DNA of 34,361 nucleotides from Flavobacteriia bacterium (GTDB lineage Bacteria; Bacteroidota; Bacteroidia; Flavobacteriales_D; Crocinitomicaceae): assembly GCA_026391005.1 (NCBI GenBank), contig JAPLEV010000040.1, positions 1-34,361 on the forward strand. Direction: 5' to 3'. Of the stretch, positions 15,171 to 22,722 are shown piece by piece (within the stretch, counting starts at the first letter, position 1; each line of letters starts with the position of its first letter). A program made the translations under genes and the position numbers. The notes beneath the pieces are model-generated. The model saw nothing but the letters and a program-made list of their open reading frames with translations, was not told the origin of the DNA and did not search any database.

Positions 15171-15978
15171 AATTCTAGGGCTTACCGGCACAGAAAATGA
15201 TGCCGAAGTAAAGAGAAAATATAGAGAGCTGGCTAAAAAACATCATCCGGATAAAAATAAAGATGAAAATTCAACACGTAAATTTCAAGAGATAAAAGCA
15301 GCTTACGAAAACATTATTAATAAAGATTTTAGTAAAGAAAAAAACAGTAATCATCCGAGAGAAAAAACAAATGAAGAGAAATTTCATGAAAATGCTTGGA
15401 AAAGAGCTGAACAACAAAAAAAACAACAAGCAGCGGACTTATTGCTTTTTTATAAGTCATTTCGAATCGGATGGAAGAAAAGAATTGTAAACATAAACGC
15501 TATTATAGGATGTATTTGTTTAATGGTGATATTGGCTGATGATTTTTTACCCCTAAGATCCTCAATAGAAACCGTAGAAGAATACATACCGGCACCAAGA
15601 CATAGTCTTGGAAATAATTATGTTTATAATGCAAAACTTAAAAATGGGCCTTGGCTTTGGCTTAATTATAACGAAAATCATTCGCTAGAAAATCACCCAC
15701 AACTTTACCTAAAAAAAACAAGAATTTTGCACCAACCCGTTTATGCTATTAATCCTACGGATAAAATTAAAGCAGAGGTTCATTTCACTTTTTATTGGGC
15801 ACAGTTGGTTATTATCGTATTTTCTATTTTGCCCATCGTATTATCTTTTTATAAAAAAAATAACGTTTTCTTTGTCCTTGGCAGCTACATGACGATTGCT
15901 TTGTCCACTGCCCTACTCTTGTTTTTTTTATTAAATGATTTAAAAATTATTCATCTCTTAACCATAGGATACTATTAA
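15148..15978 (+). CDS. Membrane-anchored J-domain protein
   Basis: 276-aa protein with an N-terminal J domain (residues 5-58; YYKILGL, then RELAKKHHPDKNKD with the HPD motif at 33-35, then FQEIKAAYENI). J domains stimulate the ATPase of Hsp70 (DnaK). A charged linker (60-100) leads to three predicted membrane segments, near 112-133, 214-236 and 242-264, with an extracytoplasmic-looking region of about 80 residues between the first two. It lacks the Gly/Phe and zinc-finger regions of DnaJ, so it is a type III J protein with an unknown client. The start overlaps the preceding ligase gene by 23 bases, and its stop abuts the ATG of nth, so the genes are likely co-translated. Confidence 0.88.
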   Translation: MLGEKYYKILGLTGTENDAEVKRKYRELAKKHHPDKNKDENSTRKFQEIKAAYENIINKDFSKEKNSNHPREKTNEEKFHENAWKRAEQQKKQQAADLLLFYKSFRIGWKKRIVNINAIIGCICLMVILADDFLPLRSSIETVEEYIPAPRHSLGNNYVYNAKLKNGPWLWLNYNENHSLENHPQLYLKKTRILHQPVYAINPTDKIKAEVHFTFYWAQLVIIVFSILPIVLSFYKKNNVFFVLGSYMTIALSTALLLFFLLNDLKIIHLLTIGYY

Positions 15979-16623
15979 ATGACGAAAAAAGAAAAAGCGC
16001 GTTATATTATTGAAGCATTGGAAAAGCAATACCCAGTAATACCTATTCCATTAATACATAACGATCCCTATACCCTACTGATAGCTGTGTTGCTATCAGC
16101 ACAATGCACTGATGCTCGGGTTAACCTAATTACACCAATTTTATTTGCAAAAGCAGCAAGCCCGCATGAAATGATTAAACTATCGGTAAATGAAATTCGA
16201 GAGATCATCCGACCCTGTGGCCTTTCACCCAAAAAATCAAGTGCTATTTTCGAATTATCGGGTATTCTAATCGATAAACATCAAGGTCAAGTCCCGGTGT
16301 CATTTGAAGCGCTAGAAGCCTTGCCAGGCGTTGGACATAAAACGGCATCTGTTGTTATGTCGCAGGCATTTGGAGTTCCTGCTTTCCCTGTTGATACTCA
16401 CATACATCGATTACTTACCCGTTGGGGAATAGCAAGTGGAAAAAACGTTACAGAAACCGAGCAACAAGCAAAAAAATATTTCCCAATTGAAAAATGGAAT
16501 TCACTTCATTTACAAATCATTTTTTACGGGAGAGAATTTTCTCCGGCTAGAGGTGCAAAAAAAGAATTTGATTATATAACATCAATCATTGGAACAAAGA
16601 TTGCCCTGCGCGAATTAAAATAA
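15979..16623 (+). CDS. nth: Endonuclease III without iron-sulfur cysteines
   Basis: 214-aa DNA glycosylase/AP lyase of base excision repair. The helix-hairpin-helix LPGVGHKTASVV carries the catalytic Lys, and VDTHIHRL carries the catalytic Asp. LLSAQCTDARVN near 39-50 is the usual helix B region. Family members normally end in a four-cysteine 4Fe-4S loop after the HGR motif; here the matching region reads YGREFSPARGAKKEFDYITS and has no cysteine. The whole protein has only two cysteines (in SAQC and RPCG), so the cluster is absent. Catalytic residues are intact, so activity is likely. The ATG follows the J-domain stop directly. No terminator is obvious before dnaB. Confidence 0.93.
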   Translation: MTKKEKARYIIEALEKQYPVIPIPLIHNDPYTLLIAVLLSAQCTDARVNLITPILFAKAASPHEMIKLSVNEIREIIRPCGLSPKKSSAIFELSGILIDKHQGQVPVSFEALEALPGVGHKTASVVMSQAFGVPAFPVDTHIHRLLTRWGIASGKNVTETEQQAKKYFPIEKWNSLHLQIIFYGREFSPARGAKKEFDYITSIIGTKIALRELK

Positions 16624-16665
16624 AATATAAACAACTGTTAATAAAAAAAAATGATAACTTTTAAC

Positions 16666-16673
16666 TAAGTTTG
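16666..16673 (+). promoter_or_regulatory. Upstream -7 element for dnaB
   Basis: TAAGTTTG matches TAnnTTTG and would give a leader of about 40 nt. A second match lies closer to the gene. Confidence 0.35.
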
Positions 16674-16706
16674 ATATTCTGATAATTACCGCTGAATACA
16701 ATTCAT

Positions 16707-16714
16707 TAAATTTG
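16707..16714 (+). promoter_or_regulatory. Promoter -7 element for dnaB, probably leaderless
   Basis: TAAATTTG matches TAnnTTTG and ends four bases before the ATG at 16719, the same spacing as at dnaX. Confidence 0.5.
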
Positions 16715-16718
16715 CGTT

Positions 16719-18260
16719 ATGGATAATGTAGAAAACAATCGTAAACCAAATGTACGTATAAAAAACCCCTCCGTTTTAACTGGTGATATTGGAAAAATAC
16801 CACCACAAGCAATAGATATTGAACAAGTTGTACTTGGCGCAATGATGCTTGAAAAAGAAGCGCTAAACGATACCATAAATATTATTACAAAGGAAAGTTT
16901 TTATGATCCCAGACATCAGTTTATTTATGGCGCAATGCATGATTTATTTGCCAATACAATGCCCGTAGATTTAATCACGGTAACTGATAGACTTCAAAAA
17001 AATGGAGAGCTAGAGGCTGCTGGAGGTGTTGCTTATATCGCGCAACTTACGAATCGTGTAGCATCCTCTGCACATATTGAATTTCACTCAAGAATTATCG
17101 CTGAAAAATTCATCAAGCGTGAACTCATTAAAGTGAGTAGTGAAATTATTCGCGACGCATACGACGAGACGATAGATGTTTTTGAATTAATGAATAAAGC
17201 TGAATCGAATTTATTTCAGATTGCAGAATCAAATATGACAAAGCAGGCTTCCACGATGCAAAATATCGTTGGTCAAGCCATTTCAGAAATTGAAAAAGCA
17301 AGGAATAATCCTGATGGCATATCGGGCACCCCAAGTGGTTTTCATGAATTGGATAAAATAACATCGGGATGGCAGAAATCCGATATGATTGTTATTGCTG
17401 CCCGACCTGGTATGGGAAAAACTGCTCTTGTACTATCGATGGCACGAAATACTGCGGTGGATTATAATATGGGAGTTGCTGTCTTTTCTTTAGAAATGTC
17501 AGCCGTTCAATTAGTAAAAAGATTAATTGCTGGTGAAGCTAGGATAGATTCAGAAAAACTAAGAAAGGGTAATTTAGCGGAACATGAATTCCAACAGTTA
17601 CACAGTAGAATTACCGCACTTTCTGCAGCACCAATATTTATTGACGATACTGCCGCTATCAGTATCTTTGATTTTAGGGCGAAATGTAGAAGATTGAAAG
17701 CCCAACACGATATTCAGTTGGTCATCATTGACTACCTTCAATTGATGACCGCGAAAGACGGTAAAGGTTCTGGAAATCGCGAACAAGAGATTTCTACTAT
17801 ATCAAGGTCTATTAAAGAAATTGCCAAAGAACTTAATATTCCTATTATAGCTTTAGCACAATTAAGCCGGTCAGTCGAGCAAAGAGGTGGTGATAAAAAA
17901 CCAATTTTATCAGATTTAAGAGAATCTGGCGCAATTGAACAGGATGCTGATATTGTATCTTTTATCTATCGGCCGGATTATTATGGTATTGTGAAAGATG
18001 ATGATGGAAATTCAAACAATGGAATTGGTGAAATTATTATTGCAAAACATAGAAATGGAAAAACAGATCGAGTTCGTTTACGCTTCGTTCCAGAGTACGC
18101 GCGTTTTGAAAATCTAACCCAAGCCTACTCGGATACTGAGGATGCTTTTGCGAATAACTTTGAAACTGAAAATAATTCATACACTTTGCCAAGTAAAATG
18201 TCAAGTCAAAGTAACATTAGTGATTTTATGGATGACAAAAAAGATGAGGCGCCATATTAA
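16719..18260 (+). CDS. dnaB: Replicative DNA helicase DnaB
   Basis: 513-aa hexameric helicase that unwinds DNA at the fork. The N-terminal domain (27-130; PPQAIDIEQVVLGAMM) mediates ring assembly and primase contact. The C-terminal RecA-fold domain has Walker A ARPGMGKTAL (228-237), Walker B LVIIDYLQLM, the Gln motif IIALAQLSRSVEQR and the arginine-finger region DLRESGAIEQDADIV. The C-terminal tail of about 45 residues is acidic and Ser/Asn-rich, as is common in Bacteroidota. No intein is present. Two -7 elements lie upstream. The next gene begins directly after its stop codon, so they are likely co-transcribed. Confidence 0.97.
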   Translation: MDNVENNRKPNVRIKNPSVLTGDIGKIPPQAIDIEQVVLGAMMLEKEALNDTINIITKESFYDPRHQFIYGAMHDLFANTMPVDLITVTDRLQKNGELEAAGGVAYIAQLTNRVASSAHIEFHSRIIAEKFIKRELIKVSSEIIRDAYDETIDVFELMNKAESNLFQIAESNMTKQASTMQNIVGQAISEIEKARNNPDGISGTPSGFHELDKITSGWQKSDMIVIAARPGMGKTALVLSMARNTAVDYNMGVAVFSLEMSAVQLVKRLIAGEARIDSEKLRKGNLAEHEFQQLHSRITALSAAPIFIDDTAAISIFDFRAKCRRLKAQHDIQLVIIDYLQLMTAKDGKGSGNREQEISTISRSIKEIAKELNIPIIALAQLSRSVEQRGGDKKPILSDLRESGAIEQDADIVSFIYRPDYYGIVKDDDGNSNNGIGEIIIAKHRNGKTDRVRLRFVPEYARFENLTQAYSDTEDAFANNFETENNSYTLPSKMSSQSNISDFMDDKKDEAPY

Positions 18261-19532
18261 ATGAAGATGAGAAAATATCTTGTACTGCTTTTACTTTCAT
18301 TTTCCATCTCTACCTGCTATTCCACGCAATTACTTATACCAATGGATGACAGTCAAAGCAATCATCTTAAAGCTTATGGCATTGCATTTTGGACACTAGA
18401 AAATGGTTTAACAATAGAGTGGTTATTAAACTATCGAGGAGGATCTTTTTTAATGCCGCATCTAAAAACAATTGAAGAGGAATTAATTATTCGAGGCGTA
18501 AAATACCAGATTTTAGCGGATGGGCAAGTCAATCAAATAAAGAGTGAAATTGGCAATCCGGAAGTTAATATGGAAGTTGTACAATTGGAAAAAGCTCCTA
18601 AAATAGCCGTGTATTCGCCGCCTGGCCATCAACCTTGGGATGATGCGGTAACAATGGTTTTAGAATACGCCGAAATAAAATACGAAAAAATTTATGATTC
18701 TGCCATTGTAATGGGTATGCTTCCAAAATATGATTGGCTTCATTTACATCATGAGGATTTTACCGGTCAGTATGGCAAATTTTACAGCTCAGCAAATGGT
18801 CAACGGTGGTACCAAGAGCAAGTTATATTGGCAGAAAAAAATGCAAAATTACTCGGGTTTAAAAAAGTATCAGAACTGAAATTAGCAGTCGCCAAAAACT
18901 TAAAGAATTTCGTTATAGGTGGTGGCTTTCTCTTTACCATGTGCAGCGGTACAGATAGCTTTGATATTGCCTTGGCAGCTGAAGAAACAGATATATGCGA
19001 ATCTATTTTTGATGGGGATAATTCTGACCCGAGCGCTCAAAATAAACTTGATTTCTCCAAAACATTCGCTTTTGAAAAATTTCATTTAATCAAAGACCCA
19101 ATGGTATATGAATATTCAGATATCGATGCATCAGATCTAAGGAATAATAGAATTATTTCTGAACAGTTAGATGTATTTTCACTTTTTGATTTTTCTGCGA
19201 AATGGGATGTTGTTCCTACGATGCTTACACAATGCCACACAAATATCATTAAAGGTTTTATGGGACAAACAACAGATTTCAGAAAAGAATACATAAAATC
19301 AAACGTACTTATACTAGGTGAAAACAAAGCAAATAACACTGCGCGCTATATTCATGGCGAGATGGGACAAGGAACATGGACATTTTATGGCGGCCATGAT
19401 CCCGAAGATTATCAACATTTTGTGAACGATCCAGAAACCGATTTGAATCTTCATCCTAATTCACCCGGTTATCGCCTAATTTTAAATAATATATTATTTC
19501 CTGCAGCTAAAAAGAAAAAACGTAAAACATAA
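18261..19532 (+). CDS. Conserved secreted protein, often misannotated as asparagine synthetase B
   Basis: 423-aa exported protein with a signal peptide to about residue 22. It matches a well-conserved Bacteroidota family that databases commonly label asparagine synthetase B (recalled, not searched). However, it has neither an N-terminal Cys2 glutaminase domain nor the SGGxDS pyrophosphatase motif, and it is secreted. Conserved-looking blocks are LLNYRGGSFL (56-64 region), APKIAVYSP (112-120), YDWLHLHHEDFTGQYGKF (157-174), FVIGGGFLFTMCSGTDSFD (217-235), KGFMGQTT and YGGHDPEDYQH. The Gly-rich turn before Cys228 resembles the nucleophile elbow of class I amidotransferase or ThuA-like folds, an inference from pattern only. 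The C-terminus KKKKRKT is strongly basic. The ATG at 18261 directly follows the dnaB stop. Confidence 0.8.
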   Translation: MKMRKYLVLLLLSFSISTCYSTQLLIPMDDSQSNHLKAYGIAFWTLENGLTIEWLLNYRGGSFLMPHLKTIEEELIIRGVKYQILADGQVNQIKSEIGNPEVNMEVVQLEKAPKIAVYSPPGHQPWDDAVTMVLEYAEIKYEKIYDSAIVMGMLPKYDWLHLHHEDFTGQYGKFYSSANGQRWYQEQVILAEKNAKLLGFKKVSELKLAVAKNLKNFVIGGGFLFTMCSGTDSFDIALAAEETDICESIFDGDNSDPSAQNKLDFSKTFAFEKFHLIKDPMVYEYSDIDASDLRNNRIISEQLDVFSLFDFSAKWDVVPTMLTQCHTNIIKGFMGQTTDFRKEYIKSNVLILGENKANNTARYIHGEMGQGTWTFYGGHDPEDYQHFVNDPETDLNLHPNSPGYRLILNNILFPAAKKKKRKT

Positions 19533-19567
19533 TTACATTAAAGTATTTTATTTAAAAAAATAATGCT

Positions 19568-19603
19568 TATACTTGCAATCAATTAAAGAAACTCTCTTTA
19601 ATT
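19568..19603 (+). promoter_or_regulatory. Probable rho promoter and 5'-leader hairpin
   Basis: TATACTTG (19568-19575) is one mismatch from TAnnTTTG. Six bases on, AATTAAAGA/TCTTTAATT (19581-19603) form a perfect 9-bp stem with a 5-nt loop, so the rho mRNA would begin with a hairpin about 50 nt before the ATG. Confidence 0.4.
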
Positions 19604-19654
19604 CTGCGAAAATTTCCCTTACTCCATTCCCTATTTAAATCTCAAATCAATTTC

Positions 19655-21385
19655 ATGGATCAAAAAGAATTAGAGAATAAAACATTAAACGATTTGCGCA
19701 TTATCGCTACTACTTTAGGCCTTAAAAATGCAGAATCCTTAAAAAAATCAGCTTTAATTACCGCTATAATTACTAGCTCAAACGCAACAGGTGATCAAGA
19801 CGATAAAATAAAAACGGAGCCAAAAGAATCTATTCCTAGCGGAAGAGAAAAACGGCCAAGAAAAGTAGCGCCTGAAAACACTACCTCTTCCATTCCTGCG
19901 ATGCCAAAAATGGAAAAGCAAATAGAAAAGAAATTGCATGAAAGTGGCCAAGCGATGCTTTCATTTGAAACCGAAGTAGAGGAAACCTTTAATTCAATTA
20001 AGGTTCAAGCTATTGAAGAAATCACTGAGCCAGAAATTCAAGAAGAAAAAGTAGATGAGAAAGTTCCACCCTTAGAATCTTCCTCTGAAAAAGATACAAA
20101 TTCTCCTCGCCCGCATAGAAACCCAAATCAGAAACAAGGTCACAACCAACAAGACAATCCAAATCAACGGCAGCCAAACAACCAAGCCTCTAATCCCAAT
20201 CAAGATTCATCAGCGCCATCGCAGCAGGATCGTGAGCAACAAAGAAGAATGGATGAAAATTATGATTTAGTTGGAATTGTTTCTGCGGAAGGAGTGCTCG
20301 AAGTCATACAAGATGGATACGGATTTTTAAGATCTTCCGATTATAATTATTTGCCATCACCAGACGATATTTATGTTTCTCAAAATCAAATTAAACTTTT
20401 TGGTTTAAAAACGGGAGATACCGTAAAAGGAACAATCCGACCTCCTCGCGAAGGCGAAAAGTTTTTTCCATTGGTTAAAGTAGAATCAATAAATGGCCGT
20501 CACCCATCCTACATTCGCGATAGGGTTCCTTTTCAATACTTAACTCCCCTATTTCCGGATGAAAAGTTTAAATTAACGGGACATGCGCAGGAAACTTTAT
20601 CCACAAGAGTGATGGATTTGTTTGCTCCAATTGGGAAAGGTCAGCGTGGAATGATTGTAGCGCAGCCAAAAACTGGTAAAACCATGTTATTGAAAGATGT
20701 TGCAAACGCAATTGCAGCGAATCATCCTGAAACCTATTTAATCGTTTTACTGATTGACGAGCGCCCTGAGGAGGTAACTGATATGGCAAGAAGTGTTAAA
20801 GCAGAGGTAATTGCCTCAACTTTTGACGAACCTGCAGAAAGACATGTGAAAGTTGCTAACATGGTATTAGAAAAAGCAAAACGGATGGTAGAATGTGGCC
20901 ATGACGTTTGTATTCTTCTCGATTCAATTACGCGTTTAGCCAGAGCATACAATACAGTTTCTCCTGCTTCGGGAAAAGTATTATCTGGTGGTGTGGATGC
21001 AAATGCTTTGCACAAACCAAAAAGATTCTTTGGATCGGCTCGAAAAATAGAAAATGGTGGTTCCTTAACGATAATTGCAACTGCCTTGACAGAAACAGGT
21101 TCCAAAATGGATGAAGTAATTTTTGAAGAATTCAAAGGAACAGGAAATATGGAATTACAACTGGATAGAAAAATTTCTAATCGAAGAATCTACCCGGCGA
21201 TTGACATTACCGCATCAGGAACTCGAAGAGAGGATTTACTCGTAAGTAAAGATATTTTGCAACGCGTATGGGTGATGCGTAAATTCATTGCAGATATGAA
21301 TCCAGTGGAAGCGATGGAATTCTTGAAATCTCACATGGAAAATACCATATCAAACGAAGAATTCCTTATTTCAATGAATAGCTAA
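19655..21385 (+). CDS. rho: Transcription termination factor Rho with Asn/Gln-rich linker
   Basis: 576-aa hexameric RNA helicase that ends transcription. Order: Rho N-terminal SAP-like helices (4-40), an acidic and low-complexity insertion (about 45-200), the cold-shock RNA-binding domain ([20 protein letters not shown], from 212), then the ATPase core with Walker A AQPKTGKT (336-343), Walker [16 protein letters not shown] and the [22 protein letters not shown]-loop region. It is about 150 residues longer than E. coli Rho (419 aa), and the excess is the insertion. Residues 156-198 hold 9 Asn and 12 Gln in 43 positions. Long linkers are normal in Bacteroidota Rho, but the Asn/Gln richness is notable. 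Followed after one base by the DUF4199-like gene. Confidence 0.97.
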   Translation: MDQKELENKTLNDLRIIATTLGLKNAESLKKSALITAIITSSNATGDQDDKIKTEPKESIPSGREKRPRKVAPENTTSSIPAMPKMEKQIEKKLHESGQAMLSFETEVEETFNSIKVQAIEEITEPEIQEEKVDEKVPPLESSSEKDTNSPRPHRNPNQKQGHNQQDNPNQRQPNNQASNPNQDSSAPSQQDREQQRRMDENYDLVGIVSAEGVLEVIQDGYGFLRSSDYNYLPSPDDIYVSQNQIKLFGLKTGDTVKGTIRPPREGEKFFPLVKVESINGRHPSYIRDRVPFQYLTPLFPDEKFKLTGHAQETLSTRVMDLFAPIGKGQRGMIVAQPKTGKTMLLKDVANAIAANHPETYLIVLLIDERPEEVTDMARSVKAEVIASTFDEPAERHVKVANMVLEKAKRMVECGHDVCILLDSITRLARAYNTVSPASGKVLSGGVDANALHKPKRFFGSARKIENGGSLTIIATALTETGSKMDEVIFEEFKGTGNMELQLDRKISNRRIYPAIDITASGTRREDLLVSKDILQRVWVMRKFIADMNPVEAMEFLKSHMENTISNEEFLISMNS

Positions 21386-21386
21386 A

Positions 21387-21941
21387 ATGAAAGCACCAGT
21401 CCTAATTGGAATTTCCACTGCGATTATTTGGATTTTAATTCGTTACCTCGCTTATGCTTTAGGTTTTTTTACTTTTGGAAATCCAAAAATGTTTGTTTTT
21501 CTAAATATGTTTCTTTTAACCAGTGCAGTCTCTATTGGACTTTTCATTTTCAAGAAAAATCAGCAAGAGGATACAAATTTACTGCTCGACATAAAAACAG
21601 GTATGACAGCAGCAATGCCGCATACAGTAATTGTCAGTTGCTTTCTATTTCTATTTTACAGCTATATTCAACCTGAATATAACCAGCATCAGATAGAACA
21701 AACAAAAAAATCGTTAATGGATAAAACATTTTTATCTGAATTACGAAAATCAAATCCAGCACTAGAAAATAAGACAGATCAAGAATTATTAAATGAAGGC
21801 GTGAATCAAACTAGACAATGGACAAGCCCTAAATTTACCATGATCGTTTCTTTATTGGCCTTATTGATGTATTCCACTTTTAACAGCATCATAATTGCAA
21901 TAATCTATCGAAGAGTGGTATTTAAACCTATTTCAAAGTAG
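21387..21941 (+). CDS. Membrane protein, DUF4199-like
   Basis: 184-aa protein with four predicted membrane segments (about 4-24, 32-54, 74-95, 150-173) and a charged loop between the third and fourth (HQIEQTKKSLMDKTF ... TDQELLNEGVNQTRQ). Size, segment spacing and the polar loop resemble the Bacteroidota DUF4199 family, whose function is unknown; the match is by memory only. It starts one base after the rho stop, so it is probably co-transcribed with rho. Its last 14 bases overlap the 3' end of the convergent beta-lactamase-family gene. Confidence 0.7.
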   Translation: MKAPVLIGISTAIIWILIRYLAYALGFFTFGNPKMFVFLNMFLLTSAVSIGLFIFKKNQQEDTNLLLDIKTGMTAAMPHTVIVSCFLFLFYSYIQPEYNQHQIEQTKKSLMDKTFLSELRKSNPALENKTDQELLNEGVNQTRQWTSPKFTMIVSLLALLMYSTFNSIIIAIIYRRVVFKPISK

Positions 21942-22722
21942 CAAAACAAGCCATTGCTACTTTATATCTTAAAGTAGCTAAGTCCATTTTCTTATAGTCA
22001 TTTGTAGTAATTAAAGTGGCGAAAGCATATTGCTTCCCATTTTTAATAAGCATACCTACCAACCAAGCTACATCTTGCCCGCTATCTTGCCCCCAACCCG
22101 ATTTACAATAGACTACGTATTGATAAGAAAGGTTATATTTCATTATTTGGAAAAGACAATCATAGGTATTTGCCTTTAGCTTGTATTTTCTTTTAATGAT
22201 ATTGGTAAGAAATTCAACTTGGTCTTGCATAGATATTTTTAGCGTTCCATCTAGCCAAAATTGGTCTATCGAATCCCCAATAGTTTTGTTTCCATAATTC
22301 AATAGTTCAAGTCCCGCTTGCATTTTATCCTGTCCAATTTGTTTCGCAAGTCGCTGAAAATACCAAATAGTAGAATTTCTGAAGGCCTCACCCAAGGTTT
22401 GATCAGCGTTCCATTTGGTATTTTCCCGTTTTATACCATCCCATTTCATTAAATAATTAGCGCTATCGATGATTCCATTCTCCAGCCCTATTATCGTATT
22501 TACAATCTTAAATGTCGATGCTGGAGTATAATTCTTTTTAATTAATGAGTCATTATAATATAAATAGCTGTTTTGGTCTAAGTCATATACAAGCATCGAA
22601 AAATCGTAATCATTACTCTCAAAAGATGATAAATCAAGTAACGCTGCTTTTCTGGAATTGAATTGCGAAAACACGAACGAATGCGTCAAAATTAATATGA
22701 AAATGCAAATAAATTTTACCAT
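21928..22722 (-). CDS. Class D beta-lactamase-family protein (OXA-like)
   Basis: 264-aa exported serine hydrolase of the class D beta-lactamase fold. A signal peptide (to about residue 20) targets the periplasm. Class D motifs are complete in order: S69-T-F-K72 in PASTFKIVN, S117-T-I in NSTIWYFQ (usual S-x-V), YGN at 143-145, FWLDGTLKIS with W156, and KSGWG at 207-211. The length equals that of OXA enzymes. Some family members, such as BlaR1 sensors, bind but barely hydrolyse beta-lactams, so activity is not certain. It starts within the stop codon of mpl (TAATG overlap), so it is translationally coupled to a muropeptide-recycling ligase. That context suggests either intrinsic resistance tied to wall recycling or a murein-related function. 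Confidence 0.92.
   Translation of the reverse strand: MVKFICIFILILTHSFVFSQFNSRKAALLDLSSFESNDYDFSMLVYDLDQNSYLYYNDSLIKKNYTPASTFKIVNTIIGLENGIIDSANYLMKWDGIKRENTKWNADQTLGEAFRNSTIWYFQRLAKQIGQDKMQAGLELLNYGNKTIGDSIDQFWLDGTLKISMQDQVEFLTNIIKRKYKLKANTYDCLFQIMKYNLSYQYVVYCKSGWGQDSGQDVAWLVGMLIKNGKQYAFATLITTNDYKKMDLATLRYKVAMACFATLK

Noticed and set aside
16560..16623. A frameshift hiding the iron-sulfur cysteines of endonuclease III
   Set aside because: The YGREFSPARG block aligns in frame with the normal cluster region, and the reading frame ends at a normal family length, so substitution rather than frameshift is more likely.
20734..21135. 133-codon open frame antisense to rho, and other antisense frames such as 4981-5301 and 25738-25998
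   Set aside because: They lie wholly within strongly recognised genes, have no family resemblance, and fit the codon bias of the opposite strand.
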